Shown: positions 46,744-56,283 of the stretch, in pieces
Position numbering within the stretch: the first letter of the stretch is position 1
Layout: the number at the start of each line of letters is the position of its first letter
Origin: Paraburkholderia fungorum
GTDB taxonomy: Bacteria > Pseudomonadota > Gammaproteobacteria > Burkholderiales > Burkholderiaceae
Reading direction: 5' to 3'
DNA: 64,000 nt
Assembly: GCF_003610895.1 (NCBI RefSeq)
Contig: NZ_MCAS01000003.1
Coordinates: 1 to 64,000 of the forward strand
Program-made: the position numbers and the translations under genes
The notes under the pieces: model-generated
Told to the model about the DNA's origin: nothing
Databases searched by the model: none
What the model saw: the letters and a program-made list of their open reading frames with translations, nothing else

Positions 46744-46773
46744 GCTGCATCATCGTGTGAGCGATGATGCAGC
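46744..46773. terminator. Hairpin between copC and the porin gene
   Basis: A perfect 12-bp stem (GCTGCATCATCG arm) with a 6-nt loop, 17 bases after the copC stop and between convergent genes. No strong T tract; probably a shared transcription stop or RNA-stabilising hairpin. Confidence 0.5.
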
Positions 46774-46826
46774 GCGCCGGAGCGTGGCGGGGCAGACACA
46801 AACCGGGCGCCGCGCAGGCAAGAAAA

Positions 46827-48029
46827 TCAGAACTTATGCCGCATCCCGATCCTCACAACCGCCTGCTTGTCATCGGCCGACGCAGAAGGCCCATTAATGG
46901 CGGCCACGGCCTGCTTGCCCGTCGAATCCGTCCCGGAGGCTTTCTGATAAACCCCGATCAGATACACGTCGGTTCGCTTCGAAACAAAGTAGTCGATCCC
47001 AGACGCGACCTGCTGATAGGTCGCGCCCGTCGCACCCTTGACTGAGCTGCCCTTCGTATAGTCATACGCCACCCCGCACAGCAGATCAGGCGTGATCTGA
47101 TACTTGAAGCTCACTTCCGCATTGTTCAACGTGGCATTGCCACTCAGTCCGGCAGGATTCGGCCCGGAAGAAAGATCCCCGAGATCGCGAAAACTCGTAT
47201 TCGAATACGTCGCGCCGAATGTCGCGGCGCCGAAAAGATACGACGCCCCCGCGCCAATCACATGCAGCGATTTCGCCGATGCATACCCGGAATAAACCGG
47301 CGAAACCATATTGCTGCCAGGTACACCGTTCACGGTAACCGCGGGACTGCCGGTACTGCCGAAGAACGATGTATTCGGGTTGGCGACGTCGAGATAACCT
47401 GCGCCCAGTGCCAGCGGTCCATTCACATACCCGGCCGATACCGACCAGATCCGGTTGCGCGAGAAGTCACCCGCCACGCCGCCCAGGCTGACCATGCCTT
47501 CAACCGTCAAACCGCCATATGTGTTGCTGGTGAACTTGATCGCGTTGTTCGTCGAGTTCGTGTTGTTGATGTTGTCGAGATCGCCGGGATGCGCGGCCGT
47601 ATAGCCACCCCATTGATCGCCGACTTCGAACGGGCCGAGGATATCGACGTTCGTGTCGTACTGACGGCCGAGCGTTACCGTGCCAAACGGACCCGACAGG
47701 CCTACCCAGGCCTTCTTGCCGAACAGCAGCCCGCCTTGGCCGAGCTTGCCGGTACTGGCGTCAAAGCCGTTCTCCAGCATGAAGATCGCTTTCAAGCCGC
47801 CGCCAAGGTCTTCCACGCCGCGCATGCCCCAGCGGCTTTGCTGCATCACGCCGCTCAGCAGGCGAACCGCGCTGTGGCCGGAGACGCTGCCGTTGGCGTT
47901 GGCCGTTGCCGCGTTGCTCGTATAACTCACCCCTTCATCGATAATGCCGTACAGCGTGACGGCACTCTGTGCATGAACCAAGGCCGGAAAAGGTGCCGCG
48001 AGACATACTGCCAGTATCGTTTTTTTCAT
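46827..48029 (-). CDS. Gram-negative porin (Burkholderia type)
   Basis: A 400-residue outer-membrane trimeric porin. Signal peptide KKTILAVCLAAPFPALVHA is followed by QSAVTLYGIIDEGVSY, the RWGMRGVEDLGGGLKAIFMLE strand pair and a final strand ending in the C-terminal Phe (VRIGMRHKF) needed for barrel insertion. Its function is diffusion of small solutes. It is monocistronic. Confidence 0.93.
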   Translation of the reverse strand: MKKTILAVCLAAPFPALVHAQSAVTLYGIIDEGVSYTSNAATANANGSVSGHSAVRLLSGVMQQSRWGMRGVEDLGGGLKAIFMLENGFDASTGKLGQGGLLFGKKAWVGLSGPFGTVTLGRQYDTNVDILGPFEVGDQWGGYTAAHPGDLDNINNTNSTNNAIKFTSNTYGGLTVEGMVSLGGVAGDFSRNRIWSVSAGYVNGPLALGAGYLDVANPNTSFFGSTGSPAVTVNGVPGSNMVSPVYSGYASAKSLHVIGAGASYLFGAATFGATYSNTSFRDLGDLSSGPNPAGLSGNATLNNAEVSFKYQITPDLLCGVAYDYTKGSSVKGATGATYQQVASGIDYFVSKRTDVYLIGVYQKASGTDSTGKQAVAAINGPSASADDKQAVVRIGMRHKF

Positions 48030-48181
48030 GTGGTCTGACGCTCAAGTTGGAGAAAGTGCAAAAAGTGACGGACGTGTCGGCTCCCGCGAGCCACGCGTTG
48101 CTTGCCTGCAAGCAGCCGGAGGTGAGGCCGGCTACTGGAAGAGCTTCGGAGTGAGCGGCGCTTAGTGCTTCTTAATGGTTC

Positions 48182-49645
48182 TTAGTGACGCCCGGCGACG
48201 AGCGGCGGCCGGATCCTCTCGTGTGCCGCGGCGGCCTCGTAGGCGTGGCCGAACTGCAGCAGGCCCCAGTCGTCGCGAAAACGTCCGGCGATCTGCAAGC
48301 CGATCGGCAAGCCAGATGCGCTAAAACCGCACGGCAAAGCGAGTACTGGCGATTCGGTGGAGGACAGATACCAGCAGATGCGCATCCAGTCGATGTACGA
48401 GTCGTACCGTGTGCCCATGAATTCAGTAGGCCAGCGCAAGTCGGCATCGAAAGGCAGCATCTGCGTGGCGGGCAGCACGTAGTACGCGTGGTCGTCCATG
48501 AAACGGCGCATGCGCTCGAACAACGCTGTCTTGCGCACGAACATGTCACCCAGATCCGCCGCGGACAGCGAGCGGTGCAAGCGGCACTCCGCTTCGATTT
48601 CCGGCTTCAGTTGGGCGCGTGCTTCGGCATCGAGCCGATCGACAAGGCTGCCGATCATCCACGCACGCTCGATGCGAAACACCTCCTCGGCATCGGCGAG
48701 ATCGGGGTCGGCAAATTCCACCTGGCAGCCCATCGACTCGAAGACCGCAGCCTGTGCCTGAACGGCACGCTGAATCTCGGGGTCGACAGCAAGACCGGCA
48801 AGCTGGACCGACATGGCGATACGCATGCCGCGAAAGTCGCGTTGCAATGGCTGCGCGAAACGTGAACCGGGTTCGCTGATCTCGGTCGCGGTTTCGCCGG
48901 ACGGTCCGGCAATCGCGCTGAGCAGCAAGGCGGTGTCGGCGACATCGCGGGCCATCGGACCGTCTACGCCGAGCGTCGCCCAGCCGTTCGAATCTGGCGC
49001 GCGCGGCACGCGTCCCGGCGACGGGCGCAAACCCACCACTGCATTCCACGCGGCCGGATTGCGCAGCGAACCGCCCATGTCGCTGCCGCAGGCGAGCGGA
49101 TTCATGCCGCACGCGACGGATGCGGCTGCGCCGCCGCTGCTGCCGCCAGCGGATTTGCCCAGGTTCCACGGATTGCGCGTCACGCCAAACACGTCGTTGA
49201 AGGTGTGCGAACCCGAGCCGAATTCAGGCGTGTTCGACTTGCCGATCATCAGTGCGCCGGCTGCATCGCAGCGGCGCGCGATCAATGCACTGTGGCGAGG
49301 CACGTGATGCTCGAAGACCTTCGAACCAAACGTGGTGCGCACGCCGCAGGTCGCGGTCAGGTCCTTCTGTGAAACCGGCAGACCATGGAGCGGGCCCTGC
49401 CAGACGCCGCGTGCCCATAGCGCGTCGATTTCCGCGGCACGGCTCCTTAAGGCGGTTTCGTCGGCGACGGTGACCAGTGCATTGACTTGCGGATTCACGG
49501 CATCGATGCGCGAGAGGTGCGCGTTCAATATCTCGACGGCGCTCACGTCCTTTTTTCGTTGCAGATCGAGCAAGGTGAGCGCGGACAGGTCGCAAAGTTC
49601 GCTGCCTGCGGCGAGCGGGGTATCGGCATGAAGAGTGTCTGACAT
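48182..49645 (-). CDS. Amidase (amidase-signature family)
   Basis: A 487-residue hydrolase of C-N bonds. The Ser-cisSer-Lys triad is visible: Lys in VSQKDLTAT and the serines in GKSAGGSSGGAAAS. ATG 49645 was chosen; longer frames run into the MFS gene region. It lies 53 bases downstream of an MFS transporter gene in the same direction, and next to the iac cluster. It could release indole-3-acetate from indole-3-acetamide or another amide; that is inferred from context only. It is distinct from the IacH-like amidase at 54623. Confidence 0.87.
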   Translation of the reverse strand: MSDTLHADTPLAAGSELCDLSALTLLDLQRKKDVSAVEILNAHLSRIDAVNPQVNALVTVADETALRSRAAEIDALWARGVWQGPLHGLPVSQKDLTATCGVRTTFGSKVFEHHVPRHSALIARRCDAAGALMIGKSNTPEFGSGSHTFNDVFGVTRNPWNLGKSAGGSSGGAAASVACGMNPLACGSDMGGSLRNPAAWNAVVGLRPSPGRVPRAPDSNGWATLGVDGPMARDVADTALLLSAIAGPSGETATEISEPGSRFAQPLQRDFRGMRIAMSVQLAGLAVDPEIQRAVQAQAAVFESMGCQVEFADPDLADAEEVFRIERAWMIGSLVDRLDAEARAQLKPEIEAECRLHRSLSAADLGDMFVRKTALFERMRRFMDDHAYYVLPATQMLPFDADLRWPTEFMGTRYDSYIDWMRICWYLSSTESPVLALPCGFSASGLPIGLQIAGRFRDDWGLLQFGHAYEAAAAHERIRPPLVAGRH

Positions 49646-49698
49646 GAGAATTTCGCGGTATTGAAAAGTGAATGGCGAACGTACGGGCGTGCGCTTGC

Positions 49699-51012
49699 CT
49701 AGATGTCCTGACGGGTGCGGTCGGTCACGAACAGCAGCGCGACCAGCGAGAGCACCCCGCAGACGATGACGTACCAGGCAGGCGCGGCCGGATTGCCGGT
49801 CGCCTGTATCAGCCACGTCACGATGAATTGGGCAAAGCCGCCGAAGATGGACACGCCCGCGGCGTAGGCAAGAGAAAGCCCTGTTGCGCGCGTGCTGCGC
49901 GGGAACATCTCCGGCAGCATCGCGCCGTTCGCGCCTGCGTTGACGGAATGCAGCGCTGCAAGCACGCAGACCACCAGATACAAGGTACCGATCGAAGGCA
50001 AATGCTGGATCAGATAGAACCCCGGCAGAATGAGCACGGTAAGCAGTACGCGCGAAATGAAGGCGACGCGTTTGCGGCCGAACGTGTCGGACCAGATGCC
50101 GCCCACCGGGGACATCACCAGCATGACCGCGCCCGCGAGAATTCCGCACCAGAGCGCGGCATCCATGGGCAGATGCAGCACCTTGATCGCATACGTCGAC
50201 ATGTAATAGATCACGATGAAATGCGCCGAGGTGCCCCCGACCACCAGCAGAAGGGCAACCAGAACGTGGCGCCAGTCGCGTTGCAGAACAGTTTTCAGCA
50301 CGCCGGCGGAATCGCGCGCGGCATCGGCGGGCGCGTCGGCTTCACCGCCCAGGCGCGAACGCAGATAAAGACCGAGCGGGGCGATCAGCACACCCGCAAG
50401 GAACGGAATGCGCCATCCCCACGCTTCGAGCGCTGCCTTGTCGAGGTAATGCGACAGCAGAAAGCCCACCAGCGAGCCGGCCAGCGCCGCTGCACCCTGA
50501 CTCGCGAACTGCCAGCTCGTGATGTAGCCGCGCTGCGCGCAAGGGGCGCGTTCCGCGAGCAGCGTGGTCGCGACGCCGACTTCGCCGCCGGCGGAAAACC
50601 CTTGCAGCAAACGCGCGGCGACGATCGCGAGCGGCGCCGCGATGCCGATCTGTGCGTAGGTGGGCATCACGCCGATCAGGCCGGTGCCGAGTGCCATCGT
50701 CACGAGCGTGAGGTTCATTGCCGCGATGCGGCCGAAGCGGTCGGCTAGCACGCCGAACAGCACCCCGCCGAGCGGCCGTGCGATGAAGCCGATGCCGAAC
50801 GTGCCGACGGAGAGCAATAGCTGCTGTTGCGACGAGGCGAGCGGGAAGAACAGCTTGCCGAGCAATACCGCAAAGAAACTGTAGACCGTGAGATCGAAGA
50901 ATTCGAATGCGTTGCCGATCGTCGTCGCGACGATCAGCCCGCGGGTCGATGCGCCATGCCTTGCGCTTTGACCGACGTCGTGCAGCGAAGAACTGAGTGA
51001 AGATGACTTCAT
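49699..51012 (-). CDS. MFS transporter (metabolite:H+ symporter type)
   Basis: A 437-residue inner-membrane transporter of the MHS branch with twelve predicted helices. The signature GVLFGVLADRFGR lies between helices 2 and 3, with NAFEFFDLTVYSFFA at the first helix and RLLQGFSAGGEVG in helix 4. It is followed by an amidase gene and is divergent from a LysR regulator, so uptake of an amide or aromatic acid linked to the iac pathway is plausible. Confidence 0.88.
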   Translation of the reverse strand: MKSSSLSSSLHDVGQSARHGASTRGLIVATTIGNAFEFFDLTVYSFFAVLLGKLFFPLASSQQQLLLSVGTFGIGFIARPLGGVLFGVLADRFGRIAAMNLTLVTMALGTGLIGVMPTYAQIGIAAPLAIVAARLLQGFSAGGEVGVATTLLAERAPCAQRGYITSWQFASQGAAALAGSLVGFLLSHYLDKAALEAWGWRIPFLAGVLIAPLGLYLRSRLGGEADAPADAARDSAGVLKTVLQRDWRHVLVALLLVVGGTSAHFIVIYYMSTYAIKVLHLPMDAALWCGILAGAVMLVMSPVGGIWSDTFGRKRVAFISRVLLTVLILPGFYLIQHLPSIGTLYLVVCVLAALHSVNAGANGAMLPEMFPRSTRATGLSLAYAAGVSIFGGFAQFIVTWLIQATGNPAAPAWYVIVCGVLSLVALLFVTDRTRQDI

Positions 51013-51170
51013 TGACGGGATCCCTCTGGAGGTGAATCAATCCGTGATGCTTCGGTAGCGCTGCATAGCCGGTTCGAGAGCGTTTTGCTCGAGCAGGGCG
51101 CTTTCAATGACGGCGACAGGAAAAGTCTAGGGAGTCAAAAAAGTGTTCCGGATTTGCTTTTTCTTATTGT

Positions 51171-51187
51171 GATAACGCTGGGTTATC
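51171..51187. promoter_or_regulatory. Dyad in the MFS/LysR divergent region
   Basis: GATAAC-N5-GTTATC, a perfect 6-bp inverted repeat, in the 352-base region between the MFS gene and the LysR gene. It is the clearest candidate for the LysR operator. The rest of the region shows no gene. Confidence 0.5.
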
Positions 51188-51364
51188 GCGTCCGGCTGGA
51201 GCGGCGTTTGACGCACGGGGTCCGTGCAGCAATGAGTATTTGGGAGCATGGCCGGCGTTTTACTCGCGGTGTACCATCGATTCACGCTGTCAGCCGCTAT
51301 CAGCCGCTGCCTGACGCCAAGCATTGGCAGTCTTTCTCTAAAACGCTTATCCGGCCGCTCATCC

Positions 51365-52297
51365 GTGAAATACAACCAGTTACGCGCTTTAGTGGCGATA
51401 GCCCAGCACGGCAGCATTCGCGCTGCCGCCAAAACGGTGTGTCTGTCCCAGCCCGCGTTGACCAAGGCGATTCGCGAGCTCGAACAGGAATTGGGCGTGC
51501 CGTTGGTGTCGCGCAGCGCGCGTGGCGCGCAACTCACCCAGTTCGGCCAGGCCGTGTGTGCGCGTGCAAGGCTCATCCTCGCCGAGATGCAGCACGCCAA
51601 AGACGACGTGATACAACTGTCCGGTCAGGCGGGCGGTACCGTGTCGTGTGCGGTTACACCGCTGGTGTCGCTGAAGTTTCTGTCGCGCGCGATTCACTCT
51701 TTCCGGCAGCGCATGCCGAAGACGCGCCTCTCGGTTCAGGAGGGTTTTCTGACGGCGGCGCTGGCCCGGCTGCGCGATGGCTCGCTCGATTTCGTGATCG
51801 CTATCGTCGATGAAAAAAAGCTCGCGCCGGAATTCGTGTTCCGCTCGTTGCTCGAAGGTGAGTTGATCATTTCGGCCCGCAAAGGCCACCCATTGGCGAA
51901 TGCCGGATCGATTGCGGATCTGGAGGGCGCGGAGTGGATGCTGAACACCACGCCCGAAAGCATCGGTCAGTCACTCCAGGACTTTTTTGTGCGGCATGGC
52001 GCCAAGGCGCCGAACGTGGTGGTGGAGTGCAGTTCGTTCAGCGCGAGTTTTTCGCTGTCGGTGAAAAGCAATCTGCTGTCATGTTGTCCGAAAAGCTTTC
52101 TGGAAACGGACTGGATTCGCGAGCGGATCATATCGGTCCCCGTGCGTGAGGCATTGCCGCGCGTGTCGGTGGGCATCATCTCGCGGCGTGACGCGCTGAA
52201 TACGTCGGCCTGCGATTATCTGATCGACTGTTTCGTCGAGGCCGTCGCGGCTGTGCCGTCGTTTCAGTTCGATACGGATAACGCGGGCGTTGTTTGA
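51365..52297 (+). CDS. LysR-family transcriptional regulator
   Basis: A 310-residue regulator. The N-terminal helix-turn-helix (MKYNQLRALVAIAQHGSIR, AAKTVCLSQPALTKAIRELE) is followed by a LysR substrate domain. GTG 51365 matches the family's start; a longer frame exists upstream. It diverges from the MFS-amidase pair and lies beside the broken flavin reductase of the iac locus. In Paraburkholderia phytofirmans a LysR-type regulator takes part in iac control; this gene is a candidate equivalent. Confidence 0.9.
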   Translation: MKYNQLRALVAIAQHGSIRAAAKTVCLSQPALTKAIRELEQELGVPLVSRSARGAQLTQFGQAVCARARLILAEMQHAKDDVIQLSGQAGGTVSCAVTPLVSLKFLSRAIHSFRQRMPKTRLSVQEGFLTAALARLRDGSLDFVIAIVDEKKLAPEFVFRSLLEGELIISARKGHPLANAGSIADLEGAEWMLNTTPESIGQSLQDFFVRHGAKAPNVVVECSSFSASFSLSVKSNLLSCCPKSFLETDWIRERIISVPVREALPRVSVGIISRRDALNTSACDYLIDCFVEAVAAVPSFQFDTDNAGVV

Positions 52298-52339
52298 GCA
52301 AACCGCGCGCTGCGGTTTCGCGCGATGACCCCGGTGCGC

Positions 52340-52883
52340 TCACTGCTGCGATGCAACGCGCTTGATGCGGTGGAAGTTGCGATCGAAGTAAATCAACCCA
52401 TCGCCGTCCGTGCGCACGCTAATGCAGGTGGTTTTGACGAACATCACCGAGTGCGAGCCCACTTCCTTCAGATCGACAATCTCTCCCTGCAGGCTCGCGA
52501 GTGCGTCGCGTAATACCGGCACGCCCGTGCGTGCCTTCGTCCCAGATCGGCCAGCCAAAGCGTTCCTCCATCGGTACCTGTGTCATGCCTGCGAAGTGGC
52601 GTGCGAGCAATTCGTGCTCGCCGGGCAGCACGTTGATGCAAACGTGCCGGTTGTGTTCGAAGGTGGCGTGCATCGCACTCGAGCGGTTCAGACAGACGAG
52701 CAGTGTAGGCGGCGTATCGGTAACAGAGCACACGGCGCTCGCAGTCACGCCGCAACGTCCATGGGGGCCCGCCGTCGTGATGACGTTCACGGCTGCGGAC
52801 AAGTGCGCCATGGCCTGACGGAATTGCTGTTTTGCCGGCAGATCAGTGTCAGCGGCAGTGCTCGATTGCGGGTTCGGCTTCAT
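52340..52883 (-). pseudogene. Frameshifted flavin reductase (IacG/HpaC-like)
   Basis: Two overlapping minus-strand frames together make one flavin-reductase domain protein. The first frame, from ATG 52883, covers FRQAMAHLSAAVNVITT, GVTASAVCSVTDTPPTLLVCLN and MEERFGWPIWDE. The second, which ends at 52340, covers TGVPVLRDALASLQGEIVD, VGSHSVMFVK and GLIYFDRNFH. The switch lies at about 52523-52540 and would be healed by removing one base. In iac clusters this enzyme supplies reduced flavin to the IacA-type monooxygenase. It is either a real inactivation or a sequencing error. Confidence 0.8.
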
Positions 52884-53167
52884 GTTCTCGGTTCCTCGGA
52901 AAGCGCGGTGGGGATCTCGATTCAAGCGTAATCAATCCATGTGCGGAAAAAAATCCGCGTGAGCGGTGGCGAGGAGAGCGTCTTTCCCCATCCGTCTAAA
53001 GCTTTCCCCAATGTGTGTCTGAACGGCCCATGCCTGAAGGAGCGGCCCGAGCGAAATTAATCCGTGCTACAGGGTAACTATCGCTTTGCAGCGGTTTTTC
53101 CACTGGTTATCATGAACCGGCAAGACGCTTCGACAACGCACACTCCCGAACCGCGCCGGCTTACTCC

Positions 53168-53818
53168 ATGTCCCACCCGTCCCAGTCCGCACCGCCCCTC
53201 GCACCGATCGTCTACATCGTCGACGACGACAACGGCATGCGTACGTCGCTCGCATGGCTGCTCGAATCGGTCGGCGTGAAGTCGGCGGGTTTTGCCAATG
53301 CGGGCGAATTTCTGAGCGCTTTTGATCCTGACGTGCCCGCGTGTCTGGTGCTCGATGTGCGCATGCCGCAGCAAAGCGGCTTCGACGTGCAAGCGGAGTT
53401 GAACCGTCAAGGCGCAACGCTGCCGATCATTTTCGTCAGCGGACATGGCGATATTCCAATGTCGGTGCGTGCGTTGCAGAACGGCGCGATCGACTTTGTC
53501 GAGAAGCCGTATAACTCGCAGCAGATGCTCGACCGCGTGCAGCGTGCGTTGAAACTGGCCGAGCTTCGTCATGCCGCCGATCAGAAGCAGCGCGACTTGA
53601 AAAAGCGCCTGGCGTCGCTAACGGCGCGCGAGAAAGAGGTGCTGCGCGGCGTGATCGACGGCAAGGGCAGCAAGCGTATCGCCTCCGATCTGTCGATCAG
53701 CGTGAAAACCGTCGACGTACACCGCGCGAGCATCAAGGACAAGCTCGGTGCAGCGTCGATCGCGATGCTGGTGCGCGACGTGATGGCGGTATGGGACCAG
53801 GACGGATTCAACGCATGA
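53168..53818 (+). CDS. FixJ/NarL-type response regulator
   Basis: A 216-residue regulator: receiver domain with VDDDNGMR, phospho-acceptor Asp in CLVLDVRMPQQSG and Lys in VEKPYNSQQM; C-terminal LuxR-type helix-turn-helix LTAREKEVLRGVIDGKGSKRIA, then ISVKTVDVHR. It is of the FixJ class that pairs with soluble PAS kinases, and such a kinase is encoded at 58112, on the far side of the iac genes. Its 3' end overlaps the convergent SDR gene by 11 bases. It probably activates the iac operons. Confidence 0.92.
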   Translation: MSHPSQSAPPLAPIVYIVDDDNGMRTSLAWLLESVGVKSAGFANAGEFLSAFDPDVPACLVLDVRMPQQSGFDVQAELNRQGATLPIIFVSGHGDIPMSVRALQNGAIDFVEKPYNSQQMLDRVQRALKLAELRHAADQKQRDLKKRLASLTAREKEVLRGVIDGKGSKRIASDLSISVKTVDVHRASIKDKLGAASIAMLVRDVMAVWDQDGFNA

Positions 53819-54551
53819 ACAAACCGCCGTTCACGTCCCAGCACGCGCCGTTCGCGAAGTAAGCATTCTCCGCTGCCAGCATGATCGCGACGTCCGCGAC
53901 ATAATCGGCTGAGCCAAGACGTCCCGCGGGGATATTCGCGATGACCGCTCTCAGTTTGTCCGGTGCGACGCTTTCATGCACGATCGGCAGATCCATCGGC
54001 CCGGGTGAAATCGCATTGACGGTCACGCCCGCCGCACCGAGGTCGCGCGCGAATACCTTGGTCAACGTGATTACGCCGCCTTTGGCTGCGGCATAGTGCG
54101 CGCCGGTGGCCGATCCACCGTTCTGTCCCGCCAGCGAGGCAATGTTGACGATGCGGCCCGTGCCGGCGTCAGCGAAATGCTGCCCGAACACCTGGCAACC
54201 GAACAGCACGCTGCGCAGATTTACATCGATGACCTGATTGAATTGCTCGGCGGTGATCTCCATCACGGGGACGACCTTGGATGCGCCCGCATTGTTGATC
54301 AGGGCATCAATGCGGCCCCAGCGTTGCAGGATTGCATCGCGTGCGGATTCGAACGCGCTTTTCGAGGTCACGTCGAGATTCAACGCGAAGGCGCTCGAGC
54401 CGTCGGCGCTCAATTCGCGAGCGAGGGCGTGGGCGGCATCGAACGCGATATCGCCGATGGCAACCATGTAACCCGCCGCATGAAAGCGCGTGGCAATCGC
54501 TGCGCCGAGACCGCGCGCGGCGCCGGTGACGAGTACAACTCTGTTTTGCAT
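53808..54551 (-). CDS. iacE: Short-chain dehydrogenase (IacE-like)
   Basis: A 247-residue SDR with TGAARGLGAA, NNAGASK, catalytic Ser in NIASLAG and YAAAK, and the C-terminal GACWDVNGGLFMR. In iac clusters IacE is the SDR acting on a hydroxylated/oxo-indole intermediate of indole-3-acetate breakdown. It is the last gene of the A-B-I-H-E series here. The assignment rests on synteny plus family; sequence alone says only SDR. Confidence 0.78.
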   Translation of the reverse strand: MQNRVVLVTGAARGLGAAIATRFHAAGYMVAIGDIAFDAAHALARELSADGSSAFALNLDVTSKSAFESARDAILQRWGRIDALINNAGASKVVPVMEITAEQFNQVIDVNLRSVLFGCQVFGQHFADAGTGRIVNIASLAGQNGGSATGAHYAAAKGGVITLTKVFARDLGAAGVTVNAISPGPMDLPIVHESVAPDKLRAVIANIPAGRLGSADYVADVAIMLAAENAYFANGACWDVNGGLFMR

Positions 54552-54622
54552 TTGTTTCGCTTCCTTGAGAAAACTACCGCCTTTATAGCGGTTTTGTGCG
54601 TTGCCGGTTTCGGTGGGCTACT

Positions 54623-55750
54623 TCATGTGGCGAGTGCCGCTTCGAAGCGCGCCGCGACTGCGCAGACCTGTTCATCCGCGCCTTTGCGTCCAACGATCTG
54701 CAAACCGGCCTTGAGCGGCGAACCGTTAATCGGCAAGGGCAAGCTCAATGCCGGATGGCCGCTCAGATTGAACGGCCGGATCAACGACGACATGCCGATG
54801 ACCGAGGTGCCGCTGCGTGCCTCGTCGAGCGTGATGGGCAGCGCGGGCAGGGTGGGGAGAATCAGTACGTCCACGCTTTCAAGCGCATGGTCGACGGCCG
54901 CGGTGAATTGACGGCGCACCGACTCCGCGGCATCGAGCTGCGCGGCCGTCGTTTTTGCAGCGGCGCGCAGGCGTGCGTCGAGATCGGCGCCGAGCTTGCC
55001 GCTGGCCACGAGGTGACCGAACGCCTGCGAGGTTTCGACGTTGATGATCGCGAGGCCCGCTTCGAAAGCGGCTGCAAAACCCGCGAGTTCCATCGTGCGG
55101 GCGTTGCAATCTGCTTGGTCTGCTGCACGCGCAACGGCGGTGAGGATAGCCGGCGTTGCGTCGACCTGCACGATGCCGACGTTGCACGCGCCCGTTTGTG
55201 GCGTCTGAGCGGCGTGCAGGTCGAAGTCGGCCGTGATCGCCTGCATCGCGGCGACGATCATTTGCATCTCGCGCGCGAACGGCCCGACACAGTCGAGCGT
55301 CGATTCACGCGGGGCCACGCCGCGCCGGGACACGCGGCCGTAAGTCGGCTTCAAACCGATCACGCCGCAGCATGCAGCGGGGCCGCGGATCGAGCCGCCG
55401 GTGTCCGTGCCAAGCGCGGCGTCGGCGAGCTTCAGACCGACGGCCGCCGCCGAACCGCTCGACGAGCCGCCGGGAATTCTCGAGGCGTCCTGAGGGTTTT
55501 GCGGCGTGCCGGCATAGTCGTTGATGCCAGTCATGCCGAATGCCAGTTCGTGCATATTCGCCTTGCCGACAATGTGCCAGCCGGCGTCGAGTAAGCGGGT
55601 TACGACATCCGCATGTTCGGTGGCGGGCGAGGTATCGGCCAGCGCACGGCTGGCGGCCGTGGTCGCGTAACCGGCGATATCGATCGTGTCCTTGATCGCG
55701 ATGCTGGGGCCGCTGCCGCCGAGCGACAAGGTCTGGATAAACTCGTTCAT
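54623..55750 (-). CDS. iacH: Amidase-signature hydrolase (IacH-like)
   Basis: A 375-residue amidase-signature protein, short for the family. The triad Lys is in AIKDTIDIAG and the serines in RIPGGSSSGSAAAV. Its ATG overlaps the preceding gene's stop (ATGA). In iac clusters an amidase-like gene, iacH, has a role that is not fully defined. Downstream is the SDR gene after a 71-base gap. Confidence 0.82.
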   Translation of the reverse strand: MNEFIQTLSLGGSGPSIAIKDTIDIAGYATTAASRALADTSPATEHADVVTRLLDAGWHIVGKANMHELAFGMTGINDYAGTPQNPQDASRIPGGSSSGSAAAVGLKLADAALGTDTGGSIRGPAACCGVIGLKPTYGRVSRRGVAPRESTLDCVGPFAREMQMIVAAMQAITADFDLHAAQTPQTGACNVGIVQVDATPAILTAVARAADQADCNARTMELAGFAAAFEAGLAIINVETSQAFGHLVASGKLGADLDARLRAAAKTTAAQLDAAESVRRQFTAAVDHALESVDVLILPTLPALPITLDEARSGTSVIGMSSLIRPFNLSGHPALSLPLPINGSPLKAGLQIVGRKGADEQVCAVAARFEAALAT

Positions 55751-56262
55751 GGGTTCGGTTTCCTTGCATTGACTTGCCAGGGCGCATCGAAAAGACGTTC
55801 GGTGCGAAAGTGCGTGATGAGCCAGTCGCGGCCATTATCCGCGGGCGCGAAATCCACTTCGAGCCGTGCCGAGATCAACTCGGCCGCCGCTTCGACATAG
55901 CCGGATGCCTGCAGCATGATCCAACGTCCTGTCGCGCTTTTGCCCCGCACCTCGATGCTTTCCGACGTGAGAAAGTGCACATTCACCGAAAAATGCGGTG
56001 ACGGCGGTAAGTAGCGCATGAGCATCGCGAGAATCTGTGCGTGACCGGTAAGGCGGCCAAACTTGTTCGCGTATAACGGGCCGATGCCTTCCCAGATCGC
56101 GTCTTCAGCAAAGAGCGCCGCGAGCGTTTCGCCTTCGGGCGCACCCGAGGGCACATCGCATAGCGCCATATAGCGCGCCATGGTGCGGCGCACCGCGGAT
56201 TCGGCTTCGAGCGCGGCGAGCCGTTCGCTCAACATGAGCAGCGTATCAGGCGCTTCGTTCAT
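55747..56262 (-). CDS. iacI: SnoaL/NTF2-like protein (IacI-like)
   Basis: A 171-residue protein with an N-terminal helix (LSERLAALEAESAVRRTMARYM) and an NTF2/SnoaL-type alpha-beta cone fold (LFAEDAIWEG, GRLTGHAQILAML, HFSVNVHFLTSESIEV, GYVEAAAELISARLEVDF). ATG 56262 has GGAG nine bases upstream; ATG 56280 is an alternative without a ribosome site. In iac clusters a protein of this type is iacI. It lies between iacB- and iacH-like genes. Confidence 0.78.
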   Translation of the reverse strand: MNEAPDTLLMLSERLAALEAESAVRRTMARYMALCDVPSGAPEGETLAALFAEDAIWEGIGPLYANKFGRLTGHAQILAMLMRYLPPSPHFSVNVHFLTSESIEVRGKSATGRWIMLQASGYVEAAAELISARLEVDFAPADNGRDWLITHFRTERLFDAPWQVNARKPNP

Positions 56263-56283
56263 CGCATCATGCTCCGGCATGGT

